Source: Clostridia bacterium
Lineage (GTDB): Bacteria > Bacillota > Clostridia > Oscillospirales > CAG-272
Assembly (NCBI GenBank): GCA_017467105.1
Contig: JAFTSU010000022.1
Location: forward strand, 1-52,229
Reading direction: 5' to 3'
Length of the DNA stretch: 52,229 bases
Shown here piece after piece: positions 25,506 to 33,890 of the stretch. The notes below the pieces were generated by a model that worked only from the letters and a program-made list of their open reading frames with translations, did no database searches and had not been told where the DNA came from. Both the position numbers and the translations under genes were made by a program. Within the stretch, counting starts at the first letter, position 1. Every line of letters begins with the position of its first letter.

Positions 25506-26904
25506 CGCTTGGGGCACCGTAAACCTTGTGGCAGTGCTGCTGCTTGGATTGCTGGTTGCCAATATCCTGAAGAAAAACATCAAGCTACTGCAACAGGCTA
25601 TGATACCAACCTCGGTGCTTGCCGGTCTATTGCTTTTCGCGCTGTCAAACGTCTGGTCGCTTTTCGGCGGAGTGCAGCTGTTTGAAACAGATTTCTTCTC
25701 AAACAGAGGATTATCGGGTACTTATATACTTGAGATAATCACTTTCCACGCGCTTGCTCTCGGATTTATCGCCCAGACACTCGTGGAATCTCCCAGAGCA
25801 TTTACAAAAAAACGCGCAAACGAAATTTTCAATACCGGCGTTACCACAGTATCCACCTATCTCCTGCAGGGCATTCTGGGAATGGGAGTGACTATAATTG
25901 CCGCCCTGACGTTTATGCCCGATCTTCTGGAGGCATCCGGACTTATACTTCCCTTCGGATACGGTCAAGGAACGGGACAGGCGCTTAACTACGGCTCTAT
26001 CTACGAGGCGGAGCACGGATTTGTAGGTGGCAAGACCTTTGGACTTACCATAGCGGCTCTGGGCTTCCTTTCCGCAAGCATAGGCGGCGTCGTACATCTA
26101 AACATTCTTCGCCACAGAGGATACAAATTCCGCGAGGGCACAGAATCCCTAACTCCGACAGAGGCTATAGAAAACGAAAACGAGATCCCAATGAACGGAG
26201 CGATAGATAAGCTCACCGTGCAGGTCACTCTGATCGCGATCGCGTACCTTCTGACATACGGGGTGATGTACGGACTCGGACTCCTCCTGCCCGGGATGAA
26301 AGCGGTAATTTACGGCTTCAACTTCCTCTTCGGCGTGCTTATGGCGCTGGCTGTAAAGGCTGTGCTCAAGCTTCTGAAAAAGAGGGGTATAACAAAGAAG
26401 CAGTATACCAACAACTTCCTTCTGACTCATCTATCCAACCTATTCTTCGACATTATGATCGTTGCCGGCATAGCCGCTATCAGAATCTCCGTTATCAAGG
26501 ATTACTGGATAATTCTGCTGATACTCGCCGTAATAGGAATACTTTTCACATACCTCTATAATTACTACGTCTCAAAAAGGCTATTTGGCGAATACAAAGA
26601 GGAGCAATTCCTGGCGATGTACGGTATGCTTACCGGCACGGCAAGCACGGGAGTTATGCTGCTTCGAGAACTGGATCCCAAGTACGAGACCCCAGCATCC
26701 GATAATCTGGTTTATCAGAATCTGCCCGCTATCATATTCGGTTTTCCCCTTATGCTTCTTGCGACCTTGGCACCGGTAAAGCCGTATCTCACATGGTTTA
26801 TCCTACTTGGATTCTTCATAGTTATGAACGTTATACTGTGGAGAGAAAAGCTATTTGCAAGATTTGCAAAGAAAAAGAAACCAACCGATAGCACCGATAA
26901 ATAA
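25483..26904 (+). CDS. GltS-like sodium/glutamate-type carrier
   Basis: The 473-residue protein has about ten to twelve membrane helices and two GltS-type glycine-rich loops in an inverted-repeat layout: FGYGQGTGQALNYG (first half) and YGMLTGTASTGVMLL (second half). GltS proteins carry out sodium-coupled import of glutamate, but more distant members may take other carboxylates. ATG 25483 is used because AAAGGA lies seven bases before it, although the frame extends to 25462. The start lies inside the end of the acyltransferase gene, so the two are translationally coupled. Confidence 0.85.
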   Translation: MQNFWDFDAWGTVNLVAVLLLGLLVANILKKNIKLLQQAMIPTSVLAGLLLFALSNVWSLFGGVQLFETDFFSNRGLSGTYILEIITFHALALGFIAQTLVESPRAFTKKRANEIFNTGVTTVSTYLLQGILGMGVTIIAALTFMPDLLEASGLILPFGYGQGTGQALNYGSIYEAEHGFVGGKTFGLTIAALGFLSASIGGVVHLNILRHRGYKFREGTESLTPTEAIENENEIPMNGAIDKLTVQVTLIAIAYLLTYGVMYGLGLLLPGMKAVIYGFNFLFGVLMALAVKAVLKLLKKRGITKKQYTNNFLLTHLSNLFFDIMIVAGIAAIRISVIKDYWIILLILAVIGILFTYLYNYYVSKRLFGEYKEEQFLAMYGMLTGTASTGVMLLRELDPKYETPASDNLVYQNLPAIIFGFPLMLLATLAPVKPYLTWFILLGFFIVMNVILWREKLFARFAKKKKPTDSTDK

Positions 26905-26918
26905 GATTTAGTTAAACA

Positions 26919-26962
26919 AAAACAGCATATTTGCAAATAATTATTTGCAAATATGCTGTTTT
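26919..26962. terminator. Perfect 22-base inverted repeat, bidirectional terminator
   Basis: Arms 26919-26940 and 26941-26962 are exactly complementary with no spacer, flanked by A and T runs. It lies between the convergent GltS- and YeiH-type genes. Confidence 0.85.
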
Positions 26963-27075
26963 ATTATTGTGGCGTGTGTATTAAGTAATAGGTTTTTATT
27001 AATTAGTTTATTTACAGCTCATCCGACCGCTAACCATAATTTTGAGAATCAAATTTACATTTGTACGCTTCGTTC

Positions 27076-28101
27076 TTACATAAGACCCATACACCAGATA
27101 ACGCCAAGCGCCGTTAACGTAACCAGAGTATCAATGGTTATTCCGTAAAGCATAGGTCTGAGACCCGCCTTTCTAAAGTCCGCGATGCTGGTATTAAGAC
27201 CGATAGCTGCCAGGGCTGATACCATAAGGAATTTACTCGCGCCCTTGATAATTCCGGATGCCCAAGCAGGAATAAAGCCAACGCTGTTGAGTATGGCAAG
27301 AAGCAAAAATCCCCCTATGAACCAAGGAATTATCTTGATAAGATTGACTCTTTTTCCGCCGCCCTCCTGCTCCATCTCTCTCTTCTTCATACGGGTTCCA
27401 ACGTAAGCGAATACCAGAACAGTCGGTATGATCGCTATCGTGCGCGTCAGCTTGACCATCGTGGCAAAATCGCCCGCTATCTCGGAAAAGGCATAGCCGG
27501 AGGCAACGACGCTGGCAGTATCGTTCACCGACGTACCCGCCCATATACCGTACGCTATGTCCGTCATACCGAGTAGCTTGCCCATGATTGGATACAGAGC
27601 TACCATAACCATATCGAAGATAAACGTAGACGACATTGCAAAGGCAATATCCTTGTCGTCAGCGTCAATGACAGGTGCGATCGCCGCTACCGCGGAGCCG
27701 CCGCAAATTCCCGTTCCTGCCGAGATAAGATTACCAAGCTTCCAATTGATGCGGAAAATCTTACGTACTAAAAATCCGCCGCCAAAGCACATAGCAAAGG
27801 TGAATATCATCACGAAAAACGTCATTTTCCCCACTGACATGATCGTATTGACTGACAGGGACGCTCCAAGAAGTATAATAGCGACCTTAAGTATTTTTTT
27901 AGACGTAAACTTTAATGCGGGCTTCATCCACGCGGGATGGAAAAAGCTGTTTATTATAGTACCCATAAACAGCGCGATAATCGATGCGCCCAAAATACCT
28001 CCGGGTATCAGCTTTTCAATTAATACGGACACACCCGCCACAGCGAAGCAGATAGCTACGCCGAGAGCAAACAATCCGCGTTCCTTCACCTTAGAATTCA
28101 T
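27076..28101 (-). CDS. YeiH-family (UPF0324) membrane protein, putative exporter
   Basis: The 341-residue protein has about ten membrane helices. Family motifs are GGILGASIIALFMGTIIN, KVAIILLGASLS, SAGTGICGGSAVAAIAPVI, WAGTSVNDTASVVASG and SALAAIGLNTS. YeiH-type proteins are described as putative sulfate or organosulfonate exporters; transport in this one is inferred. ATG 28101 is selected because AGGAG lies seven bases upstream; the 48 codons further upstream look non-coding. It stands alone, without nearby sulfur genes. Confidence 0.88.
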   Translation of the reverse strand: MNSKVKERGLFALGVAICFAVAGVSVLIEKLIPGGILGASIIALFMGTIINSFFHPAWMKPALKFTSKKILKVAIILLGASLSVNTIMSVGKMTFFVMIFTFAMCFGGGFLVRKIFRINWKLGNLISAGTGICGGSAVAAIAPVIDADDKDIAFAMSSTFIFDMVMVALYPIMGKLLGMTDIAYGIWAGTSVNDTASVVASGYAFSEIAGDFATMVKLTRTIAIIPTVLVFAYVGTRMKKREMEQEGGGKRVNLIKIIPWFIGGFLLLAILNSVGFIPAWASGIIKGASKFLMVSALAAIGLNTSIADFRKAGLRPMLYGITIDTLVTLTALGVIWCMGLM

Positions 28102-28179
28102 AACGTCACTCCTGAAGCTAAATTTAACACACATAGTTATAGCACAAAAAAGCCCCCGTGTCAAGTGATGAACAGGACA

Positions 28180-28213
28180 AAACCCGCTGATAAAAGATAA
28201 CGGTAACGGGTTT
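28180..28213 (-). terminator. Terminator of the third serine hydrolase gene
   Basis: On the minus strand AACCCG pairs with CGGGTT around a 20-base loop, followed by TTGT; about ten bases after the stop codon. The stem is short. Confidence 0.55.
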
Positions 28214-28223
28214 TTGCGGTCAT

Positions 28224-30077
28224 TCATCTTCCAAAGCCAAAGCATATAGCGCGTATTATTTTTTCCGTCCTTCCCACCTCCAAGATACGCTTCTCCTCCT
28301 GCTCTATGAGATCGGCAAGCTCAGCGTTATCCGCATCGTAGCAACACATAGTCGGCGAGAAGATATTTTTAAGCTTATACTCCATGAATCGCTCTCCTCC
28401 TCCACGTCTGATCAGATCAACCGCAAACGACGTGACACCCTTTTTCCCGGGAATACGCGATATAATATCGGTGACTACCTCGCCGTCCGGCATCTCGCAG
28501 AAGCTCACCAGAGCGCTCCCGTCGTCCTGCTCTTCAAGTCTAATCATACGTGTGTTCGGCAGCTCCGGAAATACCAGCTCCAGCTTGTATTCTATCCTTC
28601 CGGATTTACCGAGATATGCCTCTCCCATAGCCTTAACGATATATCTTTCGCCTCTGAAATCCAATACCGTTTCACTATAACCGTACAGACCTATCTCAAA
28701 GGTGTATACGCATCCGCCCTCGGTAACGCTCATAATAAGGCTTTCACCCACTCGCTCTAAGGTGATCCTCTCTATCCCCGCCGAAAAATTATTCTGCATA
28801 CCGCATACGATGAACGGCAGAAGGCTGACGTTGTTTTTCGGCAGGACAAGAGTGCGAAGCATACCGTTCCACCTTATATCAAAAGCTTCCTTGCTGCGAA
28901 GCCTCAGCAGGTAGGCAAGTCCTCGCTTTCTTCTGAGCGGTCTTACCCACCTTCGACTGTCAAAGAACCGCCCTTCAAGCTCCCGCTTCACTCGCTCCTT
29001 ATTCCGCGACGGCAGATCTCTTATTTCCGCTCCCAAATACTTGCGAAGTATATCCAAAGACGCGCTGACCTGGAAAAGCTCGTTGTTGCCCGAGGTTATC
29101 ACGGCGACTATATTATTCCTCGGGCATATCCAAACGTTCTGACCTAACATACCGTTAAAGAGTATCTCGTTACTCGATCTGCCTACCCACATCTGATACG
29201 CGTAATTAAAATCACCGTTTGACATTGGAGACAGGGCGTGGGGACGAACGGATGCGGATATCCACTCCTCGGACAGTATCCGTTTCCCCTCGAACGCTCC
29301 GCCCGAAAGAACCATATATCCGAGCTTTGCCCAGGACTCAGCGGATAAATACAGCCCCCAACCGCCCTTTTCTACGCCCTCGGGGCCCTTCTCCCAAAAA
29401 TAGTTCGTAATATGAAGAGGACTAAACAGCCGTCTTTCAACCAATGAGATAAACGGCTCGCCGCTGACTCTCTCGCATATCACCGAAAGCATATAAGAAT
29501 TCATGCTGTTATAGCGAAAATCTGTTCCGGGTGAGAAACGGAGATAGGAGGAGAAAAACGCTTCCGTCCATTTCGTTTCCGTAACAGACCCAAGCTCCGA
29601 AAAGGATATTCCGCTCTGCATAGATAAAAGATGCTCCACGGTAATACCCGGAAATCTCCGATCCTTATAAGGTATCTCGGGAAAAAGGTCAACCAGCCTA
29701 TCTGAGAGCGAAAGCAGACCGTCGTCAAAGAGAAGTCCCACCGCCATACCCGTAACCGTCTTGGACATTGAATGAGAAAGATGAAATGTACCCGTGCTGT
29801 AGCCCTTTCGGGAGCATTCGGATATAACCTCGCCATCCTTCAAAACAAGAAGAGTATGTATGTTCGCCCGACTCTCATGCTCAAGCTCTGAGAGCATATT
29901 GTATATTCTCGATGAGGAAATGCCGTGAAGGTCAGCGGACGAGCGTTTGAAATACCTCTCTTCTTCTCCGGATACCTCGGTCTTCTGCGGATAATACGGT
30001 ACTACAGAGGGGTCATCTGCTCCGTTTGTAAAAAGTGAAAAAAAGAGATCCACCGATCTTTTCTGCCATTTATCCAT
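28224..30077 (-). CDS. Serine hydrolase, class C beta-lactamase fold, extended form
   Basis: The 617-residue protein has a 45-residue N-terminal extension, the catalytic domain with S103-M-S-K106 and Y189-N-S, then a long beta-rich C-terminal region (about 380-610). Like its paralogues it has no recognisable signal peptide; the N-terminus (MDKWQKRSVDLFFSLF) is amphipathic and might associate with the membrane. AGGAGG precedes ATG. It stands alone under its own promoter. The Lys/Arg-rich segment near 370-400 is unlike the other copies. Substrate unknown. Confidence 0.85.
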   Translation of the reverse strand: MDKWQKRSVDLFFSLFTNGADDPSVVPYYPQKTEVSGEEERYFKRSSADLHGISSSRIYNMLSELEHESRANIHTLLVLKDGEVISECSRKGYSTGTFHLSHSMSKTVTGMAVGLLFDDGLLSLSDRLVDLFPEIPYKDRRFPGITVEHLLSMQSGISFSELGSVTETKWTEAFFSSYLRFSPGTDFRYNSMNSYMLSVICERVSGEPFISLVERRLFSPLHITNYFWEKGPEGVEKGGWGLYLSAESWAKLGYMVLSGGAFEGKRILSEEWISASVRPHALSPMSNGDFNYAYQMWVGRSSNEILFNGMLGQNVWICPRNNIVAVITSGNNELFQVSASLDILRKYLGAEIRDLPSRNKERVKRELEGRFFDSRRWVRPLRRKRGLAYLLRLRSKEAFDIRWNGMLRTLVLPKNNVSLLPFIVCGMQNNFSAGIERITLERVGESLIMSVTEGGCVYTFEIGLYGYSETVLDFRGERYIVKAMGEAYLGKSGRIEYKLELVFPELPNTRMIRLEEQDDGSALVSFCEMPDGEVVTDIISRIPGKKGVTSFAVDLIRRGGGERFMEYKLKNIFSPTMCCYDADNAELADLIEQEEKRILEVGRTEKIIRAICFGFGR

Positions 30078-30102
30078 AATACCCTCCTGTTCTTACTCTA
30101 AT

Positions 30103-30131
30103 ATTTTATCAGCAATAGCTCAATAAATCAA
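30103..30131 (-). promoter_or_regulatory. Promoter of the extended serine hydrolase gene
   Basis: Minus strand TTGATT (30126-30131), 17 bases, TAAAAT (30103-30108), extended TGA. Confidence 0.75.
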
Positions 30132-30156
30132 CTCCTCTTCTATAACAAAATAATGG

Positions 30157-30203
30157 AAAAACCGACACACCCGGAGTAGTACACCCCGAAATCTGTCGGT
30201 TTT
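30157..30203 (-). terminator. Terminator of the ArsP_2-type permease gene
   Basis: Stem AAAACCGACA/TGTCGGTTTT with a long loop; on the minus strand it is followed by TTTTT. It lies about 140 bases after the permease stop. The stretch 30204-30341 between holds nothing else. Confidence 0.8.
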
Positions 30204-30341
30204 CATAGAAAATTGTAAACAATTATTAGAAATTATCCATTTTTTACGATTAATAACAGTATTTACATATCAAACAATAAACTCTAATCATATACGAAAA
30301 ATCCGTGCAATAGAGATGCACGTCGGGATCGAAAGGAAATA

Positions 30342-31238
30342 TCATATCTTGACGATCAAGTCTCCGAGAGGACCGAACACACAGGCAAAGGCAAGAAGGA
30401 TAAGCACAATCAAAACGTTCTCCTTCACACGTTTATTAACCCTGAAAAGAACCAGAAGTCCAACACCCGCTCCGGTGAACAGTCCCGACATCATAGTGCC
30501 GGCGGAAATAATACCCTCAGTACAAAGAGTGGAGAGAATAACGGAGGATGCGCAATTTGGAATAAGGCCTATAAGAGCCGCAAACAGATATCCGAGAAAT
30601 GGCGAAAAGCTGAATAATGAGGAGAGTGTCTCCTCTCCAACGAAAAATACCGCCGCGTTAATGAGAACGGTCGCCAGAAAAACAAATAAGGATATGGTGA
30701 CGGTATGATGGACGGCAGAATAAAGTATGCCCTTCTCACAATGGCACTCGTCGTTCTCGCACAGCTCGTCTATATTTATCTCCCTGCCATCCCTGTGCAT
30801 GAGCCTCAGAACAAGATCCACCGAAAAGCCGCAAAGCACGCCGACAGCAGTTTTATATAATACGATAACTGCAACTGTAGCGGGAGGTATGCTTCCGCCG
30901 ATCAGTATAGGTATCATCTCGTCCGAGGTGGAAAGAAAAACCGCTATAAGCGTACCGAGAGTGACAACACCGCCGGTATAAAGATTTGACGCAGCAGCCG
31001 AAAAGCCGCACTGAGGAGCCGCGCCAAGCACTCCGCCGATCAGAGGGCCGAAGCCACCTGCCTTATGCATAAAGCTCATAACCTTACCGTTAGCTCTATG
31101 CTCTATAAATTCCATTAGAATATATGTGAGAAATAAAAAGGGCAAAAGCTTAAGAGTGTCGGTAAGTCCGTGGAGGATAACCTCACAGAAAAACTCCCAT
31201 ACCACTCCCCCTGTCCCGTGTGAATGTAAGAGAGTCAT
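30342..31238 (-). CDS. ArsP_2-type (DUF2899) putative heavy-metal/manganese permease
   Basis: The 298-residue polytopic membrane protein has two matching cysteine motifs in related halves, GAAPQCGFSAAASN and GLIPNCASSVILS, as in the ArsP_2 ten-helix putative metal exporters. A hydrophilic central loop carries ENDECHCEKG, possibly metal-binding, and the N-terminus has LHSHG. Metal or metalloid efflux is inferred from the family. ATG 31238 is used because AAAGGA lies upstream; the longer frame has no such site. Confidence 0.8.
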   Translation of the reverse strand: MTLLHSHGTGGVVWEFFCEVILHGLTDTLKLLPFLFLTYILMEFIEHRANGKVMSFMHKAGGFGPLIGGVLGAAPQCGFSAAASNLYTGGVVTLGTLIAVFLSTSDEMIPILIGGSIPPATVAVIVLYKTAVGVLCGFSVDLVLRLMHRDGREINIDELCENDECHCEKGILYSAVHHTVTISLFVFLATVLINAAVFFVGEETLSSLFSFSPFLGYLFAALIGLIPNCASSVILSTLCTEGIISAGTMMSGLFTGAGVGLLVLFRVNKRVKENVLIVLILLAFACVFGPLGDLIVKI

Positions 31239-31267
31239 CGTACGTTCCTTTGTTTTTTTGTAATAAA

Positions 31268-31296
31268 ATAATATAACTTTTTCGTCCATATGTCAA
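31268..31296 (-). promoter_or_regulatory. Promoter of the ArsP_2-type gene
   Basis: Minus strand TTGACA (31291-31296), 17 bases, TATTAT (31268-31273). Confidence 0.85.
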
Positions 31297-31493
31297 GAGC
31301 TTTATCAAAATTTGCCATTTTCTGTTTTTGGTGCAACAATATCAAGCTCCGCTAAGCGCACTTCAAGATAGGCGCAGAATAACCGCTGTCTTATTGGAAA
31401 TAATAATCGATGCATAAAAGATAAGGCTGCTCTACAGCTTTAGCTTTAGCACCAAAAGAAAGACCGACCTATGATAATAAATGGAGAACTAAT

Positions 31494-31925
31494 ATGAACA
31501 ATGATACCGTAAAGCTGCTGCGCGAATGTAACGCAGGTATAAAGATGGGAACAAACGCCTTCAAAAAGGTGCTTCCGCGTGTCAAAAGCAACGGGATGAA
31601 AAGAGAGATAGAGAGCTGTAACACTCTGCACTGTCAGTTGGGAGACCGAGCTCACGAAATGCTGAAGGATATCGGAGCGGATACAAAGCCTCCTCACGCT
31701 ATAGCCAGCGCTATGAGCGACGTGAAGATATCGATGCAGCTTATGATGAACGAAAGCGACGCCCAGGTAGCCAGACTTATGACAGACGGCTGTAATATGG
31801 GTATAAAATCCCTGTCTCACTATATGAACGAATACAAAAACGCAAGCAGCGGCGCAAGAGAGCTGGCTGACGAGCTGATAAGCTCGGAGGATAAGCTGGC
31901 AGTAAAGCTTCGCCAATACCTTTGA
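31494..31925 (+). CDS. DUF2383-like four-helix bundle protein
   Basis: The 143-residue all-helical protein resembles the ferritin-like DUF2383 group: TVKLLRECNAGIKMGTNAF, then IESCNTLHCQLGDRAHEML, VKISMQLMMNESDAQVARLM and CNMGIKSLSHYMNEY. Four amphipathic helices are clear. Several His, Glu and Cys residues could bind metal, but the classic ferritin ligand pattern is incomplete. GGAG lies nine bases before ATG. It is divergent from the metal-permease gene, which is suggestive but unproven. Confidence 0.65.
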   Translation: MNNDTVKLLRECNAGIKMGTNAFKKVLPRVKSNGMKREIESCNTLHCQLGDRAHEMLKDIGADTKPPHAIASAMSDVKISMQLMMNESDAQVARLMTDGCNMGIKSLSHYMNEYKNASSGARELADELISSEDKLAVKLRQYL

Positions 31926-31932
31926 TGAGCTC

Positions 31933-31965
31933 AAGGGAGCTTCGCCACTGAGTGAGGCTCCCTTT
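31933..31965 (+). terminator. Terminator-like hairpin
   Basis: AAGGGAGC (31933-31940) pairs with GCTCCCTT (31957-31964). The T-tract is weak. Confidence 0.6.
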
Positions 31966-32055
31966 GTAATTGCAAATCCGCCGAAGTGGTTAAGCTATGC
32001 GCCGCCGTTAACGAGCTTATCCGTCATCCATATTATTCCAATGAAGAAATCTCTC

Positions 32056-32084
32056 TTGACAAAAATACGTAAATATTGTAATAT
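32056..32084 (+). promoter_or_regulatory. Promoter of the CvpA-like gene
   Basis: TTGACA (32056-32061), 17 bases, TAATAT (32079-32084). Confidence 0.82.
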
Positions 32085-32120
32085 ATGTATACAAAGAAAA
32101 ATATTAGCTATGGAGGAAAT

Positions 32121-33686
32121 ATGAATATACAAGAATTCTTTAACTGGATGTTCTCCGCTAAAAGCGAGGCGGCGTATCTCGCTATGACGTTGACCGGCTT
32201 GCTTATCTTCGCGGCTGTCGTAGAAATGATGAACGGCTTCAGAAGATGTGCACCCCGCCAGCTTCTGCACGCGATACTCTCCTTTGTCAGCGTGGTGATA
32301 GCATTCATTACAACCAAGGCTCTTATCATGGAAATGCACGCATTCTTTGAGAGCTCCTCACTCATCGAATTACTTGATGCAGTAGAAAAATACATACCGG
32401 GGCTGAAGATCGGCGATGACGTTCATACGCTTCTTGCGGGAATGGATCCGAGGCTTGAGGAGATGCTTCTCACTCTTCCTGCGGCTACAATCATAGCTCC
32501 TATCGTGTTTGCGGTACTGTACGCTTTGGCAAATCTGATTTTAAAGATCGTCTTCTGGATCGTATCAAAGCTGATTCCCGCTATGCCGGGCATCACATCT
32601 CGCGTCATAGGAATGATGATCGGCTTAGCCGAGGGACTTCTTATTACCGCAATACTTTATCTTCCCCTCGTTGCCGCAACGGAGGCACTTGAAAATACGG
32701 TAACAGTTATCGACGATTCAAACGAAGCAGGCGAGGATTTGCACGCTCTTTATAACGACTATTTCGGTCCTATAAACGATTCCCCCGTTTTTAATCTGAC
32801 ACGCGCTATAGGCGGTGAGTGGATGATGAACGAATTCTGCACCGTAGATCTCGGAGACGGGGAGATGGATATGAGAGATGAGCTTACCACCACCGCGGTG
32901 ATCATAGGAGACCTTATATCTCTGAAGGATGCGGATTGGGATTCGATCAACGAGGAAGATAAATCGACGATCAACCATCTCATTTCCACTATCGACTCAT
33001 CCGGATACTATTCCGAGATATTCTCCGGAATTTTCAGATCTATGTCTGAGCTTATAGACAACCCCGCAGCCGAGGAGGGTGATCTTCTGGCGGCGCTGGT
33101 TGACGATATGCTCGTTATCCTCTCTACGAGCGAGAAGGATACAGTCGGAGAGGATCTCGGTACGTTCAAGGATCTCTACTTCATTCTTTCCGACGAGGGT
33201 GTGCTCGAGGCCTTTGATAATGGCTCAGACTCTCAGAATATGCTGAGCATTCTGACACGTATCGATCCGGAAACGGAAACAACGGTTATATCCAAGCTTA
33301 TCGAGGTTGTAAAGAGCAATCAACGTACCTCGCCCCTTCTGACAACTCTTACGAAGCTCTCAGTTACCATTATGGCAGAGAGCATGGGACTTGGCGAGGA
33401 TGCCGAGGAGCTCTACGAGGATATAAAGACAGGTGTAAACGACATTCTGGCTATCGACCCTGAGAGCTATTCCGATCCTGCGGAGTATGAGGCTGCCGTG
33501 GGCGATTCTATCGAGACTACCCTGGCAGAGCAAGGCATCGAGCTTGAGCGTGAGGTGATCGACGAGATGGCATCCGCCGCTGCGGATATATGCCGCGAGA
33601 ACGATATTGAGGAGCTGACTGACGAGCAGATCAGTGATATTCTCCTTAAGTATTACGACGGAGTAATCGCTCTTCCCACCCCGTAA
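32121..33686 (+). CDS. CvpA-like membrane protein with long acidic C-terminal domain
   Basis: The 521-residue protein starts with a membrane part (1-190). It has helices near 15-35, 45-65, 115-145 and 155-190, and the segment LKIVFWIVSKLIPAMPGITSRVIGMMIGLAEGLLI resembles the last helices of CvpA/colicin-V production proteins. Residues 195-521 form an acidic helical domain with many Asp and Glu, unfamiliar to me. ATG 32121 has GGAGG upstream; an in-frame ATG at 32085 overlaps the promoter. The function is unknown; CvpA relatives affect the cell envelope. Confidence 0.65.
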   Translation: MNIQEFFNWMFSAKSEAAYLAMTLTGLLIFAAVVEMMNGFRRCAPRQLLHAILSFVSVVIAFITTKALIMEMHAFFESSSLIELLDAVEKYIPGLKIGDDVHTLLAGMDPRLEEMLLTLPAATIIAPIVFAVLYALANLILKIVFWIVSKLIPAMPGITSRVIGMMIGLAEGLLITAILYLPLVAATEALENTVTVIDDSNEAGEDLHALYNDYFGPINDSPVFNLTRAIGGEWMMNEFCTVDLGDGEMDMRDELTTTAVIIGDLISLKDADWDSINEEDKSTINHLISTIDSSGYYSEIFSGIFRSMSELIDNPAAEEGDLLAALVDDMLVILSTSEKDTVGEDLGTFKDLYFILSDEGVLEAFDNGSDSQNMLSILTRIDPETETTVISKLIEVVKSNQRTSPLLTTLTKLSVTIMAESMGLGEDAEELYEDIKTGVNDILAIDPESYSDPAEYEAAVGDSIETTLAEQGIELEREVIDEMASAAADICRENDIEELTDEQISDILLKYYDGVIALPTP

Positions 33687-33730
33687 ATTAAGTTTTTTGC
33701 AAACATTAATTTACTTTTAATATACAAAAT

Positions 33731-33795
33731 ACCGTGCTGCGATGCGAGTTATCATTAAACGGTAACGCGCATTAGCAGTACGGTGTTTTCTCATT
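33731..33795 (+). terminator. Terminator of the CvpA-like gene
   Basis: A long imperfect stem joins ACCGTGCTGC (33731-33740) and GCAGTACGGT (33775-33784), followed by GTTTTCTCATTTT. Confidence 0.7.
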
Positions 33796-33857
33796 TTAAA
33801 GATTTTCGACATATCTCTTTCGTAGCAGTTATCTAATCGAGCAACCAACGCAAAGCC

Positions 33858-33886
33858 AAAGCGGTCCAAAAAATCGGACCGCTTTT
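33858..33886. terminator. Terminator next to the acyl-CoA synthetase stop
   Basis: Perfect 10-bp stem AAAGCGGTCC/GGACCGCTTT (33858-33867 with 33876-33885). It lies five bases past the synthetase stop on the minus strand; the T-tracts are short. Confidence 0.7.
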
Positions 33887-33890
33887 ATGA

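Noticed and set aside
26919-26962. Insertion-sequence terminal repeat
   Set aside because: The 22-base inverted repeat has no spacer and sits between convergent genes, as a bidirectional terminator does; no transposase nearby.
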